Positions 9,659-17,612 of a stretch of DNA of 63,043 bases are shown here, in pieces. The translations under genes were made by a program, and so were the position numbers. The first letter of the stretch is position 1. Each line of letters opens with the position of its first letter. Where the stretch lies: NCBI GenBank assembly GCA_030530315.1, contig JAUMVG010000010.1, positions 1-63,043 of the forward strand, given 5' to 3'. This DNA comes from Clostridia bacterium (lineage in GTDB: Bacteria; Bacillota; Clostridia; Christensenellales; Aristaeellaceae). The notes under the pieces are model-generated. The model was not told the DNA's origin and did not search any database. It saw only the letters and a program-made list of their open reading frames with translations.

Positions 9659-10837
9659 TTAGTGGTGGAACAGCCTGATCCCGGTGAAGGCCATGGCCAT
9701 GCCGAACTCGTCGCACTTGGCGATCACCTGGTCGTCGCGGATGGAGCCGCCGGGCTGGGCGATGCAGGTCACGCCGCTGCGCTTGGCGCGCTCGATGTTG
9801 TCGCCGAAGGGGAAGAAGGCGTCGCTGCCCAGCGCCACGCCGGTCACGGTGTCCAGCCAGGCCCGCTTCTCCTCCCGGGTCAGCGGCTCGGGGCGGCGGG
9901 TGAACAGGCGCTCCCAGCGGCCCTCGCCCAGCACGTCCTCCCAATCCTCGGAGATGTACACGTCGATGGCGTTGTCGCGGTCGGGACGGCCGATGTCCTC
10001 CCGGAAGGGCAGGTTCAGCACCTTCTCGTGCTGGCGCAGGTGCCAGTTGTCCGCCTTGCCGCCCGCCAGGCGGGTGCAGTGGATGCGGCTCTGCTGGCCG
10101 GCGCCCACGCCGATGGCCTGGCCATCCTTGGCGAAGCAGACGGAGTTGGACTGGGTGTACTTCAGCGTGATCAGCGCCACCAGCAGATCGCGCTTCTCGG
10201 CGTCGGTCAGCGTCTTCTTGGCGGTCACCACATTGGCGAGCATCTCCTCGTCGATCTTCAGCGCCTGGCGGCCCTGCTCGAAGGTGATGCCGAACACCTG
10301 CTTGCGCTCGATCTCAGCGGGCACATAGGCGGGGTCGATCTTGATGATGTTGTAGCCGCCCTTGCGCTTCTCCTTCAGCACGGCCAGCGCCTCGTCGGTG
10401 TAGCCGGGGGCGATCACGCCGTCGGAGACCTCGTGGCGGATCAGCTGGGCCGTGGGCAGGTCGCACACGTCGGACAGGGCGATGAAGTCGCCGAAGGAGG
10501 ACATGCGGTCCGCGCCGCGGGCCCGGGCATAGGCGCAGGCCAGCGGGGAGAGCTCCATGTCCTCGGGCACGAAGTAGATCTTCCGCAGCACATCGCTCAG
10601 CGGGTTGCCGATGGCCGCGCCCGCGGGGCTGACGTGCTTGAAGGACGCCGCGGCGGGCATGCCGGTGGCCGCCTTCAGCTCACTGACCAGCTGCCAGCTG
10701 TTCAGCGCGTCCAGGAAGTTAATGTAGCCGGGCCTGCCGCTGAGCACCTCCAGGGGCAGCTCGCCGCCCTCGAGGAAGATGCGGGAGGGCTTCTGGTTGG
10801 GGTTGCAGCCGTACTTCAGTTGAATCTCATGTGCCAT
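9659..10837 (-). CDS. Stand-alone AICAR formyltransferase
   Basis: The 392-residue protein matches the AICARFT half of PurH and lacks the N-terminal IMP cyclohydrolase (MGS-like) domain. It transfers a formyl group from 10-formyl-THF to AICAR, giving FAICAR. Typical elements are LKYGCNPNQKP at the N-terminus, SFKHVSPAG with the catalytic Lys-His pair (about 66-74), KYTQSNSV and the C-terminal SDAFFPFGDNIERA and AQPGGSIRDDQV. The start ATG 10837 follows GGAGGGTTCATC. The missing cyclohydrolase is supplied by the purO gene 13 nt upstream, so the pair replaces bifunctional PurH. A heptamer array follows the stop. Confidence 0.93.
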   Translation of the reverse strand: MAHEIQLKYGCNPNQKPSRIFLEGGELPLEVLSGRPGYINFLDALNSWQLVSELKAATGMPAAASFKHVSPAGAAIGNPLSDVLRKIYFVPEDMELSPLACAYARARGADRMSSFGDFIALSDVCDLPTAQLIRHEVSDGVIAPGYTDEALAVLKEKRKGGYNIIKIDPAYVPAEIERKQVFGITFEQGRQALKIDEEMLANVVTAKKTLTDAEKRDLLVALITLKYTQSNSVCFAKDGQAIGVGAGQQSRIHCTRLAGGKADNWHLRQHEKVLNLPFREDIGRPDRDNAIDVYISEDWEDVLGEGRWERLFTRRPEPLTREEKRAWLDTVTGVALGSDAFFPFGDNIERAKRSGVTCIAQPGGSIRDDQVIAKCDEFGMAMAFTGIRLFHH

Positions 10838-10850
10838 GATGAACCCTCCG

Positions 10851-11564
10851 TCAATGGTTGGCGTTGATGATGAAGGCGTCGCTCTCGCCGGTGGCGAGGT
10901 CGCGGGTGCAGACCCACAGCGACACGCGGTTGTCGGCGTTCAGGCCGTTCCACAGCTCCCCGGCGATCTCGGAGGCGCTCCCGTCGCCGATGGCCACGGT
11001 CTCCGGGTCTCCCACGAAGCTGGGAATGGGCTTGCCGTCCTTCAGATAGGTGTGCAGGAAGTAGCCCTTGCCCGCCTCCACCTTCTCGTACTCCCAGAAC
11101 ACCCGGTGGCAGCAGCTGCCCTCGGCGTCCCCGGCGCGCAGGATGCCCATGTCCAGGCTGAAATCGCCGTCCGCGAAGGTGGCCATGGCGCTCACGCGGG
11201 GGGTGAAGTTCGGGGCGTCCGGCTCGAAGGTACGCTCCCGCAGGGCCTCGGCGAAGGTCGCGCCGTCGCCGACATACTCGTAGATCGTGTCAGTCTGGTC
11301 GCCGTTGGTAACGATCACCTTGTCGTCGATCTCCCGCACGGGCCAGTAGATGATCAGGCTGGGATCCTCCATCTTCGACGGATCAAAGGCCTCGGTGCGA
11401 AGCCCCGAGGGCTCCTTCACGAACACGCGGTTGCGGCTGTTTACGCTGCGGCCCATGATGAAGTAGGCCATCACGGCCCGGCGGCCGTCCGCGCTCTTGC
11501 CCACAATGATGCCCCGGCCCGGATAGGTCGTCGCGCCGACGGCCTGCGCTGCGGATTGAATCAT
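10851..11564 (-). CDS. purO: IMP cyclohydrolase, PurO type
   Basis: The 237-residue protein matches the PurO family first described in archaea, which closes FAICAR to IMP and is unrelated to the PurH cyclohydrolase domain. Visible family features are YPGRGIIVGKSADGRRAVMA near the N-terminus, IMGRSVNSRNRVF (about 40-52), and PRVSAMATF near the middle. The start at 11564 follows a strong AAGGAGG. It is directly followed by the stand-alone AICAR transformylase, which supplies its substrate. The family is known in some Firmicutes, so recent transfer from archaea is not implied. Its presence explains the one-domain transformylase next door. Confidence 0.9.
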   Translation of the reverse strand: MIQSAAQAVGATTYPGRGIIVGKSADGRRAVMAYFIMGRSVNSRNRVFVKEPSGLRTEAFDPSKMEDPSLIIYWPVREIDDKVIVTNGDQTDTIYEYVGDGATFAEALRERTFEPDAPNFTPRVSAMATFADGDFSLDMGILRAGDAEGSCCHRVFWEYEKVEAGKGYFLHTYLKDGKPIPSFVGDPETVAIGDGSASEIAGELWNGLNADNRVSLWVCTRDLATGESDAFIINANH

Positions 11565-11672
11565 AGGAAAACCTCCTTAGAATAATCGAACAATTGTTGG
11601 GACAATGTCAGTATCCGGATTGCCGCTGCGTTTTCAACCGATCATCCGATATGGCACGGCAGCAACCATTCC

Positions 11673-11693
11673 TGTTCCCTGTCCCCTTTTCCC
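11673..11693. repeat. Heptamer repeat locus C (single array after purN)
   Basis: TGTTCCC, TGTCCCC and TTTTCCC run directly into the reversed stop codon of purN at 11693. The units match those of locus A. No inverted partner was found in the 108 nt up to purO. Confidence 0.7.
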
Positions 11694-12310
11694 TAAACCG
11701 GATTTTGCGAAGCAAGACCCAGCTCCCTTGCCACCTCTTCCGCCGCCTTCGGTAGCAGGATCCACTCGGCCTGCTCCATCACCCGGCGCTGGAGCACCTC
11801 CGGGGTGTCCCCCGGCAGGATCTCCACGGCCTTCTGGGCGATGATGCGCCCGCCGTCGGGAATCTCGTTCACGTAGTGCACCGTCGCGCCGGTCACCTTC
11901 ACGCCGTAGTCCAGCGCCGCCTGGTGGACCCGCAGCCCGTAGAAGCCCTCCCCACAAAAGGAGGGGATCAGGGACGGGTGCACGTTGATGATCCGCTCCG
12001 GGAAGTTGGCCACGAAATCCGCGGACAATATGGCCATGAACCCGGCGAGGATCAGCATGTCGATGCGCTTTTCCCGCAGGATCTCCAGCAGCCGCGCCTC
12101 GAAGTCGCGCCTCGGCTCCCCCTTGGCCCGCAGGCACAGGGCGGTCTCGATGCCCGCCCGCTTCGCCCGCTCCAGGGCGAAGGCCTCCGCGTTGTTGGAG
12201 ACCACCAGCGCCAGCTCCCCGTGGGGAAGCTCGCCCCTGGCCGCGGCATCGATCAGCGCCTGCAGATTCGTGCCTCCGCCGGACACCAGCACCGCGATGC
12301 GCGTCCTCAT
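11693..12310 (-). CDS. purN: Phosphoribosylglycinamide formyltransferase (GAR transformylase)
   Basis: The 205-residue enzyme formylates GAR with 10-formyl-THF, step three. It begins with the phosphate-binding [16 protein letters not shown]. The catalytic trio is Asn109 and His111 in INVHPSLIP and Asp152 in NEIPDGG. The SFCGEGFYG segment is a Clostridia-type variant of the usual loop. The start ATG 12310 overlaps the purM stop as ATGA, so the genes are coupled. The stop codon TAG is embedded in heptamer array C. Confidence 0.97.
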   Translation of the reverse strand: MRTRIAVLVSGGGTNLQALIDAAARGELPHGELALVVSNNAEAFALERAKRAGIETALCLRAKGEPRRDFEARLLEILREKRIDMLILAGFMAILSADFVANFPERIINVHPSLIPSFCGEGFYGLRVHQAALDYGVKVTGATVHYVNEIPDGGRIIAQKAVEILPGDTPEVLQRRVMEQAEWILLPKAAEEVARELGLASQNPV

Positions 12311-13350
12311 ACCAGCGCCACCCGCTCGTCGCCGGGCACGACCTCGCCGATGATCCGCGCGTCCTCGCCCGCCTCGCGCAGCACGCTCACCGCGCGGTCC
12401 GCCTCCGCGGCGTCCACGGCGACGCACATGCCGATGCCCATGTTGAAGGTGTTGTACATGTCCCGCATGGGAATGTTGCCCGCGCTGGCAATGCGGTCAA
12501 ACAGCGGGTGCCCGCCGATGCGTTTCAGCTCGATACAGGCCGTCAGCCCCTCTGGCAGGCTCCTCGGAATGTTCTCGTAGAAGCCGCCGCCGGTGATGTG
12601 GCTGACGGATTTCACCGTCACCGCCTCCGCCAGCTTCAGGATGGGCTTGACGTAGATCCGGGTGGGGGTCAGCAGCGCCTCGCCCAGGGTGGTTCCCAGA
12701 TCGTCGCAGTAGAAGTCCAGGCCGCCATTCTCCACGTCGAACACCTTGCGCACCAGCGAGAAGCCGTTGCTGTGCACGCCGGAGGAAGGCAGGCCAATCA
12801 GAGCGTCCCCGGCACTGACGGTGTCCGGCTTGAACAGCTTGTCCCGGTCCACCACGCCCACGGAGAAGCCCGCCAGGTCGTACTCGTTTTCGGGATAGAA
12901 GCCGGGCATCTCGGCGGTCTCGCCGCCGATCAGCGCGCAGCCCGCCTGCACGCAGCCCTCGGCCACGCCGGAAACGATCTGCGCAATCTTCTCCGGCACG
13001 TTCTTGCCGCAGGCGATGTAGTCCAGGAAGGTCAGCGGCTTCGCGCCGCAGCACACGATGTCGTTGACGCACATGGCCACGCAGTCGATGCCCACGGTGT
13101 CGTGCTTGTCCATCAGGAAGGCCAGCTTCAGCTTGGTGCCCACGCCGTCGGTGCCGCTCACCAGCACGGGGCGGGTCAGGCCGGTCATGTCCAGCTCAAA
13201 CAGCCCGCCAAAGCCGCCGATGCCGGACACCACCCCAGGGATGTTCGTCCGGGCGATGTGCCGCTTCATCAGCTCCACGGCCCTGTAGCCCGCCGTGATG
13301 TCCACGCCTGCCGCGGCATAGCTTTCAGATCTCGATATGTTCTTCGCCAT
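12307..13350 (-). CDS. purM: Phosphoribosylformylglycinamidine cyclo-ligase (AIR synthetase)
   Basis: The 347-residue enzyme closes FGAM to AIR with ATP, step five. It has the glycine-rich substrate loop [14 protein letters not shown], the [20 protein letters not shown] segment, the [14 protein letters not shown] motif and the C-terminal [13 protein letters not shown], all typical. The start ATG 13350 follows GAGGAGATTT. It is the first gene after heptamer locus D and its stop overlaps the start of purN. Confidence 0.97.
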   Translation of the reverse strand: MAKNISRSESYAAAGVDITAGYRAVELMKRHIARTNIPGVVSGIGGFGGLFELDMTGLTRPVLVSGTDGVGTKLKLAFLMDKHDTVGIDCVAMCVNDIVCCGAKPLTFLDYIACGKNVPEKIAQIVSGVAEGCVQAGCALIGGETAEMPGFYPENEYDLAGFSVGVVDRDKLFKPDTVSAGDALIGLPSSGVHSNGFSLVRKVFDVENGGLDFYCDDLGTTLGEALLTPTRIYVKPILKLAEAVTVKSVSHITGGGFYENIPRSLPEGLTACIELKRIGGHPLFDRIASAGNIPMRDMYNTFNMGIGMCVAVDAAEADRAVSVLREAGEDARIIGEVVPGDERVALV

Positions 13351-13368
13351 ATAAATCTCCTCAAATAA

Positions 13369-13815
13369 GAGTTGAGAGTGAAGAGTTAAGAGTGGAGATT
13401 GAATTGTGGATCAATCCATTCCAGACAGGGTCTTGGTCGTCGCCGTCAGGATTTTGCGGATTTCCACCGCATCTTCCTGTATACTGTTATACTCTTCTTG
13501 GCTGATAAACCCAGTATCCATCAGCAGCTCTATCCAGTACTGTGTCTCAGCGCATTCCTTAAGAGCTATGTAGACCTTTGCTCCAAAGTCCTTCTTGCTG
13601 ATCGCACATTCAGCCTCAGCCAGATTTGCGCCGATGGCAGTTCCGCTTCTCAGCAGCTGTTTGGATAATACATATTCCTTTTTCTCATCACAGAGATAAG
13701 AATATAGCTTGACAATTCGGATGGCAAACCGCTTGCTCTTGTCAAACCCCGCGCCTATCTGTTTGCTCCATCTTTCTTGACTCTCAACTCTAAACTCTTA
13801 ACTCTGAACTCTACT
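13369..13815. repeat. Heptamer repeat locus D flanking an S23 gene
   Basis: Four units at 13369-13396 (GAGTTGA, GAGTGAA, GAGTTAA, GAGTGGA) face five inverted units at 13777-13811 (TTGACTC, TCAACTC, TAAACTC, TTAACTC, TGAACTC). The right array runs through the purF stop codon at 13811. The 380-nt insert holds the four-helix-bundle gene at 13411-13771, in lower-GC DNA than its neighbours. The layout resembles a 23S rRNA intervening sequence, where an S23 ORF sits between inverted repeats. Confidence 0.9.
13411..13771 (-). pseudogene. Four-helix-bundle (S23, 23S rRNA intervening sequence) protein, one-base frameshift
   Basis: The span is 361 nt, one base more than 120 codons. From ATG 13771 the frame reads MEQTDRRG, then breaks at a four-base G run (13747-13750 on the plus strand). 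Removing one base joins it to FDKSKRFAIRIVKLYSYL and then EYVLSKQLLRSGTAIGANLAEA, followed by KVYIALKECAETQYWIELL, which are hallmark segments of the S23/Avd-like four-helix-bundle family. The corrected product is 119 residues. No standard start codon exists in the downstream frame. The family binds RNA or assists reverse transcriptases in some settings, but its role is unclear. The break may be a real mutation or a sequencing or assembly error. The gene is bracketed by inverted heptamer arrays and its G+C is lower than that of the pur genes, which suggests transfer. Confidence 0.8.
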
Positions 13816-15229
13816 CATCGATTCCGCGTTCGAACCGGGTCTTGTCCGGCTTCCTGGGCGGGGTGCAGGGGTACTTGCCGTCAAAGCAGGCAGTGCAGAA
13901 TCCAGTGGTGTTCTCCGCCAGCTTGTGGGCGTTTTCGCAGGACAGGTAGCCCAGCGAATCGACGCCGATGATCTGCCGGACCTCCTCCACGGTGCGGTTC
14001 CAGGCCACCAGGTTCTCCTGGCTGTCCACATCCGTGCCGAAGTAGCAGGGGTACAGGAACGGCGGCGCCGAGGAGCGCATGTGCACCTCGGTGGCCCCGG
14101 CGTCCCTCAGCAGCTGCACGATGCGGGCACAGGTGGTGCCGCGCACGATGCTGTCGTCCACCAGCACCACGCGCTTGCCCTTCACCGTGGCGGAGACGGG
14201 GTTCAGCTTGATGCGCACCTTGTTCTCCCGGTCGGACTGGGTGGGCTGTATGAAGGTGCGGCCGATGTACTTGTTCTTGATAAAGCCGATGCCGTAGGGA
14301 ATGCCGGAGGTCTTGGCGTAGCCGATGGCCGCGTCCAGGCCGCTGTCCGGCACGCCGATGACCACGTCCGCGTTCACCGGGTGCTCAAGCGCCAGGAAGC
14401 TGCCGGCCCGCTGCCGGGCCATGTGCACGCTGCTGCCGTCCACCACGGAGTCCGGCCGCGCGAAGTAGATGTACTCAAACACGCACAGCGACTTCTCGCA
14501 CTCGCCCACGTGGCTCTCGTCGCTGCGCAGGCCGTTCTTGTCCACGATGACCACCTCGCCGGGCTTTACGTCCCGCAGGAAGGTGGCGCCCACGGCGTCC
14601 AGCGCGCAGGTCTCTGAGGCGAAGATCACGCTGCCGTCCGGCCGGCTGCCGACGCACAGTGGATGGAAGCCGTGGGGGTCGCGGGCCGCGATCAGCTTCG
14701 TGGAGGACATCACCACGAAGGAATAGGCGCCGTCCAGGTGATCCATCGCCCGGCTGACCGCCTCCTCGATGGAGGCGGAGCGCAGCCGCTCCCGAATGAT
14801 GATGTGGGCGATGATCTCGGAATCGCTGGTCATGTGGAAGATGGAGCCGCTCAGCTCCAGCTCCTCCCGCAGCTCGCTGGCATTGGTCAGCGAACCGTTG
14901 TGCACCAGGGACATCAGGCCCTTCACGTGGTTGACCACGATGGGCTGGGCGTTCTGCACCGGGTTGATGCCCGCCGTACCGTAGCGCACGTGGCCCACGG
15001 CCATGTTGCCCTTGCCGAGGTAGTCCATCTCGTCCTTGGAGAACACTTCCTCCACCAGGCCCGCGTCCTTGTGGGTGCGCAGGCGGCCCCGCTCGTTCAC
15101 GGTGATGCCCGCGCTCTCCTGGCCACGGTGCTGCAGCGCGAACAGCGCGTAGTAGCAGTCGGAGGCCACGTCTATGACCTTGGGATTATAGATGCCGAAT
15201 ACGCCGCATTCCTCATGGATATTGCTCAT
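13811..15229 (-). CDS. purF: Amidophosphoribosyltransferase (glutamine PRPP amidotransferase)
   Basis: The 472-residue enzyme catalyses the committed step, PRPP plus glutamine to phosphoribosylamine. A seven-residue propeptide precedes the nucleophile Cys8 in HEECGVFG, and the Ntn-hydrolase domain spans about 8-230. The PRPP loop is VVLVDDSIVRGTT (about 355-367). Cysteines in CVFEYIYF, PCYFGTD and GFCTACF fit the four ligands of the B. subtilis-type 4Fe-4S cluster that makes the enzyme oxygen-sensitive. The start ATG 15229 follows AAAGG; an upstream ATG at 15268 lacks a site. The stop codon lies inside heptamer array D. Confidence 0.97.
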   Translation of the reverse strand: MSNIHEECGVFGIYNPKVIDVASDCYYALFALQHRGQESAGITVNERGRLRTHKDAGLVEEVFSKDEMDYLGKGNMAVGHVRYGTAGINPVQNAQPIVVNHVKGLMSLVHNGSLTNASELREELELSGSIFHMTSDSEIIAHIIIRERLRSASIEEAVSRAMDHLDGAYSFVVMSSTKLIAARDPHGFHPLCVGSRPDGSVIFASETCALDAVGATFLRDVKPGEVVIVDKNGLRSDESHVGECEKSLCVFEYIYFARPDSVVDGSSVHMARQRAGSFLALEHPVNADVVIGVPDSGLDAAIGYAKTSGIPYGIGFIKNKYIGRTFIQPTQSDRENKVRIKLNPVSATVKGKRVVLVDDSIVRGTTCARIVQLLRDAGATEVHMRSSAPPFLYPCYFGTDVDSQENLVAWNRTVEEVRQIIGVDSLGYLSCENAHKLAENTTGFCTACFDGKYPCTPPRKPDKTRFERGIDE

Positions 15230-15320
15230 ACGAATACCTTTCGCTCCTTTGAAGGTTGGAAAAAACAAGACCCGTTACTTTGGCGAGGCGGGACACTCCA
15301 ATCCAAAACAGCTATCTGAC

Positions 15321-15355
15321 TGTTGCCCGCTGCCTCTTGCCTGTTGCCTTCTGAA
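15321..15355. repeat. Heptamer repeat locus E (single array after purC)
   Basis: TGTTGCC, CGCTGCC, TCTTGCC, TGTTGCC and TTCTGAA run directly into the reversed purC stop codon at 15356. No inverted partner is apparent in the remaining 90 nt up to purF. Confidence 0.75.
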
Positions 15356-16066
15356 TCACTTCCCGGTCAGCCGCCGCATGACCTCCTGATAGGCGTCCTC
15401 GACGCCGCCCAGGTCCCTGCGGAAGCGGTCCTTGTCCAGCTTTTCGCCGGTGTCCTTGTCCCAGAAGCGGCAGGTATCGGGGCTGATCTCGTCGGCCAGC
15501 ACGATGGTGCCGTCGGGAAGGCGTCCAAACTCCAGCTTGAAGTCCACCAGGGTGATGTTCAGCTTCAGGAAGTAGTCCTTCAGCACCTCGTTCACCTTGA
15601 AGGCGTAGCGCTCGATGGTGTCGATCTCCTCCGCCGTGGCCAGCTTCAGCGCCAGCGCGTGGTAGCGGTTCAGCAGCGGGTCGCCCAGGTCGTCGTTCTT
15701 GTAGGAGAACTCGATGGTCGGCGCGTCGAACACGATGCCCTCTTCCACGCCGTAGTGCTTGGCGAAGCTGCCCGCGGAGATGTTGCGGATGATGACCTCC
15801 AGCGGCACGATGGAGACCTTCTTCACCAGCGTGTCGCGGTCGCTCAGCTCCTTGACGAAGTGGGTGGGCACGCCGTGCTGCTCCAGCATCTGCATCAGCA
15901 TGTTGCTCATGCGGTTGTTGATCGCGCCCTTGCCGGCGATGGTGCCCTTCTTCAGGCCGTTGAAGGCGGTGGCGTCATCCTTGTAGGAGACGATGTACAG
16001 GTTGTCGTCGGAAGTCGCGTAAACCTTCTTGGCCTTGCCCTCGTAGAGCTGCTTCAGCTTTTCCAT
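15356..16066 (-). CDS. purC: SAICAR synthetase
   Basis: The 236-residue enzyme joins CAIR and aspartate with ATP to give SAICAR. It begins [18 protein letters not shown] and has the family motifs [14 protein letters not shown] and [12 protein letters not shown] with the aspartate-site residues. I chose ATG 16066 because GGGAGG lies 9 nt upstream; ATG 16072 two codons earlier is only 3 nt from it. The next gene upstream is purE, 44 nt away. Heptamer array E begins at its stop. Confidence 0.96.
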   Translation of the reverse strand: MEKLKQLYEGKAKKVYATSDDNLYIVSYKDDATAFNGLKKGTIAGKGAINNRMSNMLMQMLEQHGVPTHFVKELSDRDTLVKKVSIVPLEVIIRNISAGSFAKHYGVEEGIVFDAPTIEFSYKNDDLGDPLLNRYHALALKLATAEEIDTIERYAFKVNEVLKDYFLKLNITLVDFKLEFGRLPDGTIVLADEISPDTCRFWDKDTGEKLDKDRFRRDLGGVEDAYQEVMRRLTGK

Positions 16067-16110
16067 GGTCATTTTCCTCCCAATTTCTATATGGCTTGTG
16101 TGTTTGGTGA

Positions 16111-16608
16111 TCAAAGGTTGCTGTATTCCGCAGAAATGCGCGCGTCCTTCTCCAGCGACTTCGCCGTCTGCGCCGCGCGATACGCCGCCAGCCGTTCGGT
16201 CAGCGCCTCGTCCGACAGGGCGATGATCTGCGCCGCCAGCAGCGCCGCGTTGGTCGCGCCGTCGATGGCTACCGTGGCCACCGGCATGCCCGAGGGCATC
16301 TGCACCGTGCTCAGCAGCGCGTCCAGGCCGTCCAGCGTGGAGGACTTCATCGGAACCCCCACCACCGGAAGGATCGTGTTCGCCGCCATGGCGCCCGCCA
16401 GGTGGGCCGCCTTGCCCGCCGCCGCGATGATCACGCCGTAGCCGTCGTCCTTCGCGCCCTTGGCGAACTGCGCCGCCGCCTCCGGCGTGCGGTGGGCGGA
16501 GAGAATCCGCACCGCGTAGGGAATGCCCAGGTCCTTCAGCGTCTGCATCGCGCCTTCCATGGCCTTCAGGTCGCTGTCGCTGCCCATGATAATGGCTGCC
16601 TTTTTCAT
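16111..16608 (-). CDS. purE: N5-carboxyaminoimidazole ribonucleotide mutase (AIR carboxylase subunit)
   Basis: The 165-residue enzyme interconverts N5-CAIR and CAIR. It has [12 protein letters not shown] (about 6-17) and ILSAHRTPE with the catalytic His39, then [13 protein letters not shown] and VVGVPM. This pattern is the class I form, which needs PurK to make N5-CAIR; purK is not in the window and must be elsewhere if this is right. I chose ATG 16608 since GCGGAGG lies 9 nt upstream; ATG 16617 abuts that site. It is the first gene of the pur operon. Confidence 0.95.
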   Translation of the reverse strand: MKKAAIIMGSDSDLKAMEGAMQTLKDLGIPYAVRILSAHRTPEAAAQFAKGAKDDGYGVIIAAAGKAAHLAGAMAANTILPVVGVPMKSSTLDGLDALLSTVQMPSGMPVATVAIDGATNAALLAAQIIALSDEALTERLAAYRAAQTAKSLEKDARISAEYSNL

Positions 16609-16627
16609 ACTGCTCATCCTCCGCGCC

Positions 16628-16705
16628 TCAGGGCCCGCCGCTTTCATCATCCCCGATGAAAAATACAGGACAACCCCTCCTTGGGATTGCCCGCCGGACG
16701 GCCAT
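16628..16705 (-). CDS. Possible 25-codon leader ORF in the pur mRNA leader
   Basis: ATG 16705 opens a 25-codon frame ([20 protein letters not shown], then ESGGP) with AAAGGAGG ten nt upstream, inside the roughly 130-nt leader between the pur promoter and purE. Its stop lies 20 nt before the purE start. It has no recognisable family and no purine-linked codon bias, so it could be a regulatory leader peptide or chance. Confidence 0.3.
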   Translation of the reverse strand: MAVRRAIPRRGCPVFFIGDDESGGP

Positions 16706-16740
16706 CGCGGCGCGCCTCCTTTGAGTTTATCTTCCTGAAC

Positions 16741-16770
16741 AGTATAGTCCCGAAGCCTCGGTCAAGTCAA
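16741..16770 (-). promoter_or_regulatory. pur operon promoter
   Basis: On the minus strand TTGACT (16765-16770) and TATACT (16741-16746) are 18 nt apart. The spacer contains the inverted pair CCGA/TCGG. The expected start is about 130 nt before purE. Confidence 0.75.
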
Positions 16771-16774
16771 TATC

Positions 16775-16880
16775 AAAAGCGAATATTTAACTTCGTCCTG
16801 AAACGAACGTTCGTTATAATCCGAACATTCATCTCAAAACTTAATGTTTTTTGTCCGCATTTCTCAAATAACCGAACATT
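16775..16880. promoter_or_regulatory. PurR box array upstream of the pur promoter
   Basis: ATAACCGAACATT at 16868-16880 matches the B. subtilis PurBox consensus AWWWCCGAACWWT perfectly, and TAATCCGAACATT at 16817-16829 differs at one position. Degenerate relatives are the palindrome CGAACGTTCG at 16804-16813 and AAAAGCGAATATT at 16775-16787. They lie immediately upstream of the -35 element, as in B. subtilis. This implies repression by a PurR-type, PRPP-responsive repressor encoded elsewhere. Confidence 0.8.
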
Positions 16881-17214
16881 CAACCTTTTCGCAAGAAAAT
16901 ACAGTTCATCCCTCGTTTCCCTTGGAACAGCCTTATTTTTTTTAGTTGGATTCGCCAATTATCGCCGTCAAAATGTGACATTGCCGGAAAGCACATTAAG
17001 CATATTGCCCAATTCTCAACATTCGCCATTTGTATATTCATTCATTGAAATTTCATTTATATGCACAGATGACGCCCATTCCCAGGGGACCGACGCCTCC
17101 ATCCTCCGGGCGGCGCAATGAAAAATTAATGCGGTTCAGGCAAAACGAGCGATCCCGTAGGTAAACTTCCCGTGTTCAACTTGAAACATTCTATGAACAT
17201 TCCGCGCCATCGCA
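16881..17214. other. AT-rich divergent intergenic region
   Basis: No credible gene is seen. The region is AT-rich up to about 17060. TTCAACTTGAA at 17175-17185 is an inverted repeat, and AACATTC is repeated at 17186-17192 and 17197-17203 just upstream of the following promoter; these may bind a regulator of the ABC operon. Confidence 0.45.
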
Positions 17215-17243
17215 TTGACAGCCTCAGCGCCGGAGGGTACAAT
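17215..17243 (+). promoter_or_regulatory. Promoter of the Cys-rich protein/ABC operon
   Basis: TTGACA at 17215-17220 and TACAAT at 17238-17243 are 17 nt apart. The first start codon is at 17268, preceded by AAGGAG at 17251, so the mRNA leader is short. Confidence 0.8.
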
Positions 17244-17267
17244 ACGCACAAAGGAGCGAAGAAACCC

Positions 17268-17552
17268 ATGATCGATACGCGCCGCAGGCGGCTTTCCTGG
17301 CTGTTCGCGCTGGTTCTGCTGGCAGAGCTGGCGCTGTTGTGCTGTGCCTCGGCCCAGGTCGCCTGCCACTGCTGCCCGAAGCACGGCCGCTGTGCCATCT
17401 GCGAATGCCTGCGGGCGGAGGGGCGGCAGTTCCGCCTCGCCCTTCCCGTAGCGATCCTCGCGCTGCTGGCCGCCTGTGCCGCCGCGCCGCTGCCGGCGGC
17501 CACGGCACGCTCCTTCACACTCTTTTCCCTCCGCGTGCGCCTGAACGATTGA
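17268..17552 (+). CDS. Small two-TM protein with Cys/His-rich loop
   Basis: The 94-residue protein has a membrane segment at about residues 8-25 (LFALVLLAELALLCCA), a short extracytoplasmic loop containing CHCCPKHGRCAICECLRA, and a second hydrophobic segment (about 63-80). The loop resembles the small Firmicutes proteins with a CxGxxCPIC-like motif that I recall beside metal-linked ABC genes; this is memory, not a search. I chose ATG 17268 for its AAGGAG site and because the upstream ATG would lie before the promoter. It leads an operon with an ABC ATPase, permease and lipoprotein. Binding of zinc or another soft metal is an inference from the Cys/His pattern. Confidence 0.7.
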   Translation: MIDTRRRRLSWLFALVLLAELALLCCASAQVACHCCPKHGRCAICECLRAEGRQFRLALPVAILALLAACAAAPLPAATARSFTLFSLRVRLND

Positions 17553-17612
17553 CGCCTCCGCCGGTCTCTTCCGGCAAGCGGCAACCACGCGCACAATATT
17601 AGGAGGAACATC

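Noticed and set aside
13369-13815. Heptamer arrays as a CRISPR
   Set aside because: Units are 7 bp, contiguous and degenerate, without spacers, and no cas gene is present.
16773-16958. 61-codon minus-strand ORF upstream of purE
   Set aside because: It overlaps the PurBox array and reaches the pur -35 element, has no ribosome binding site of note and resembles no family; the AT-rich composition explains the open frame.
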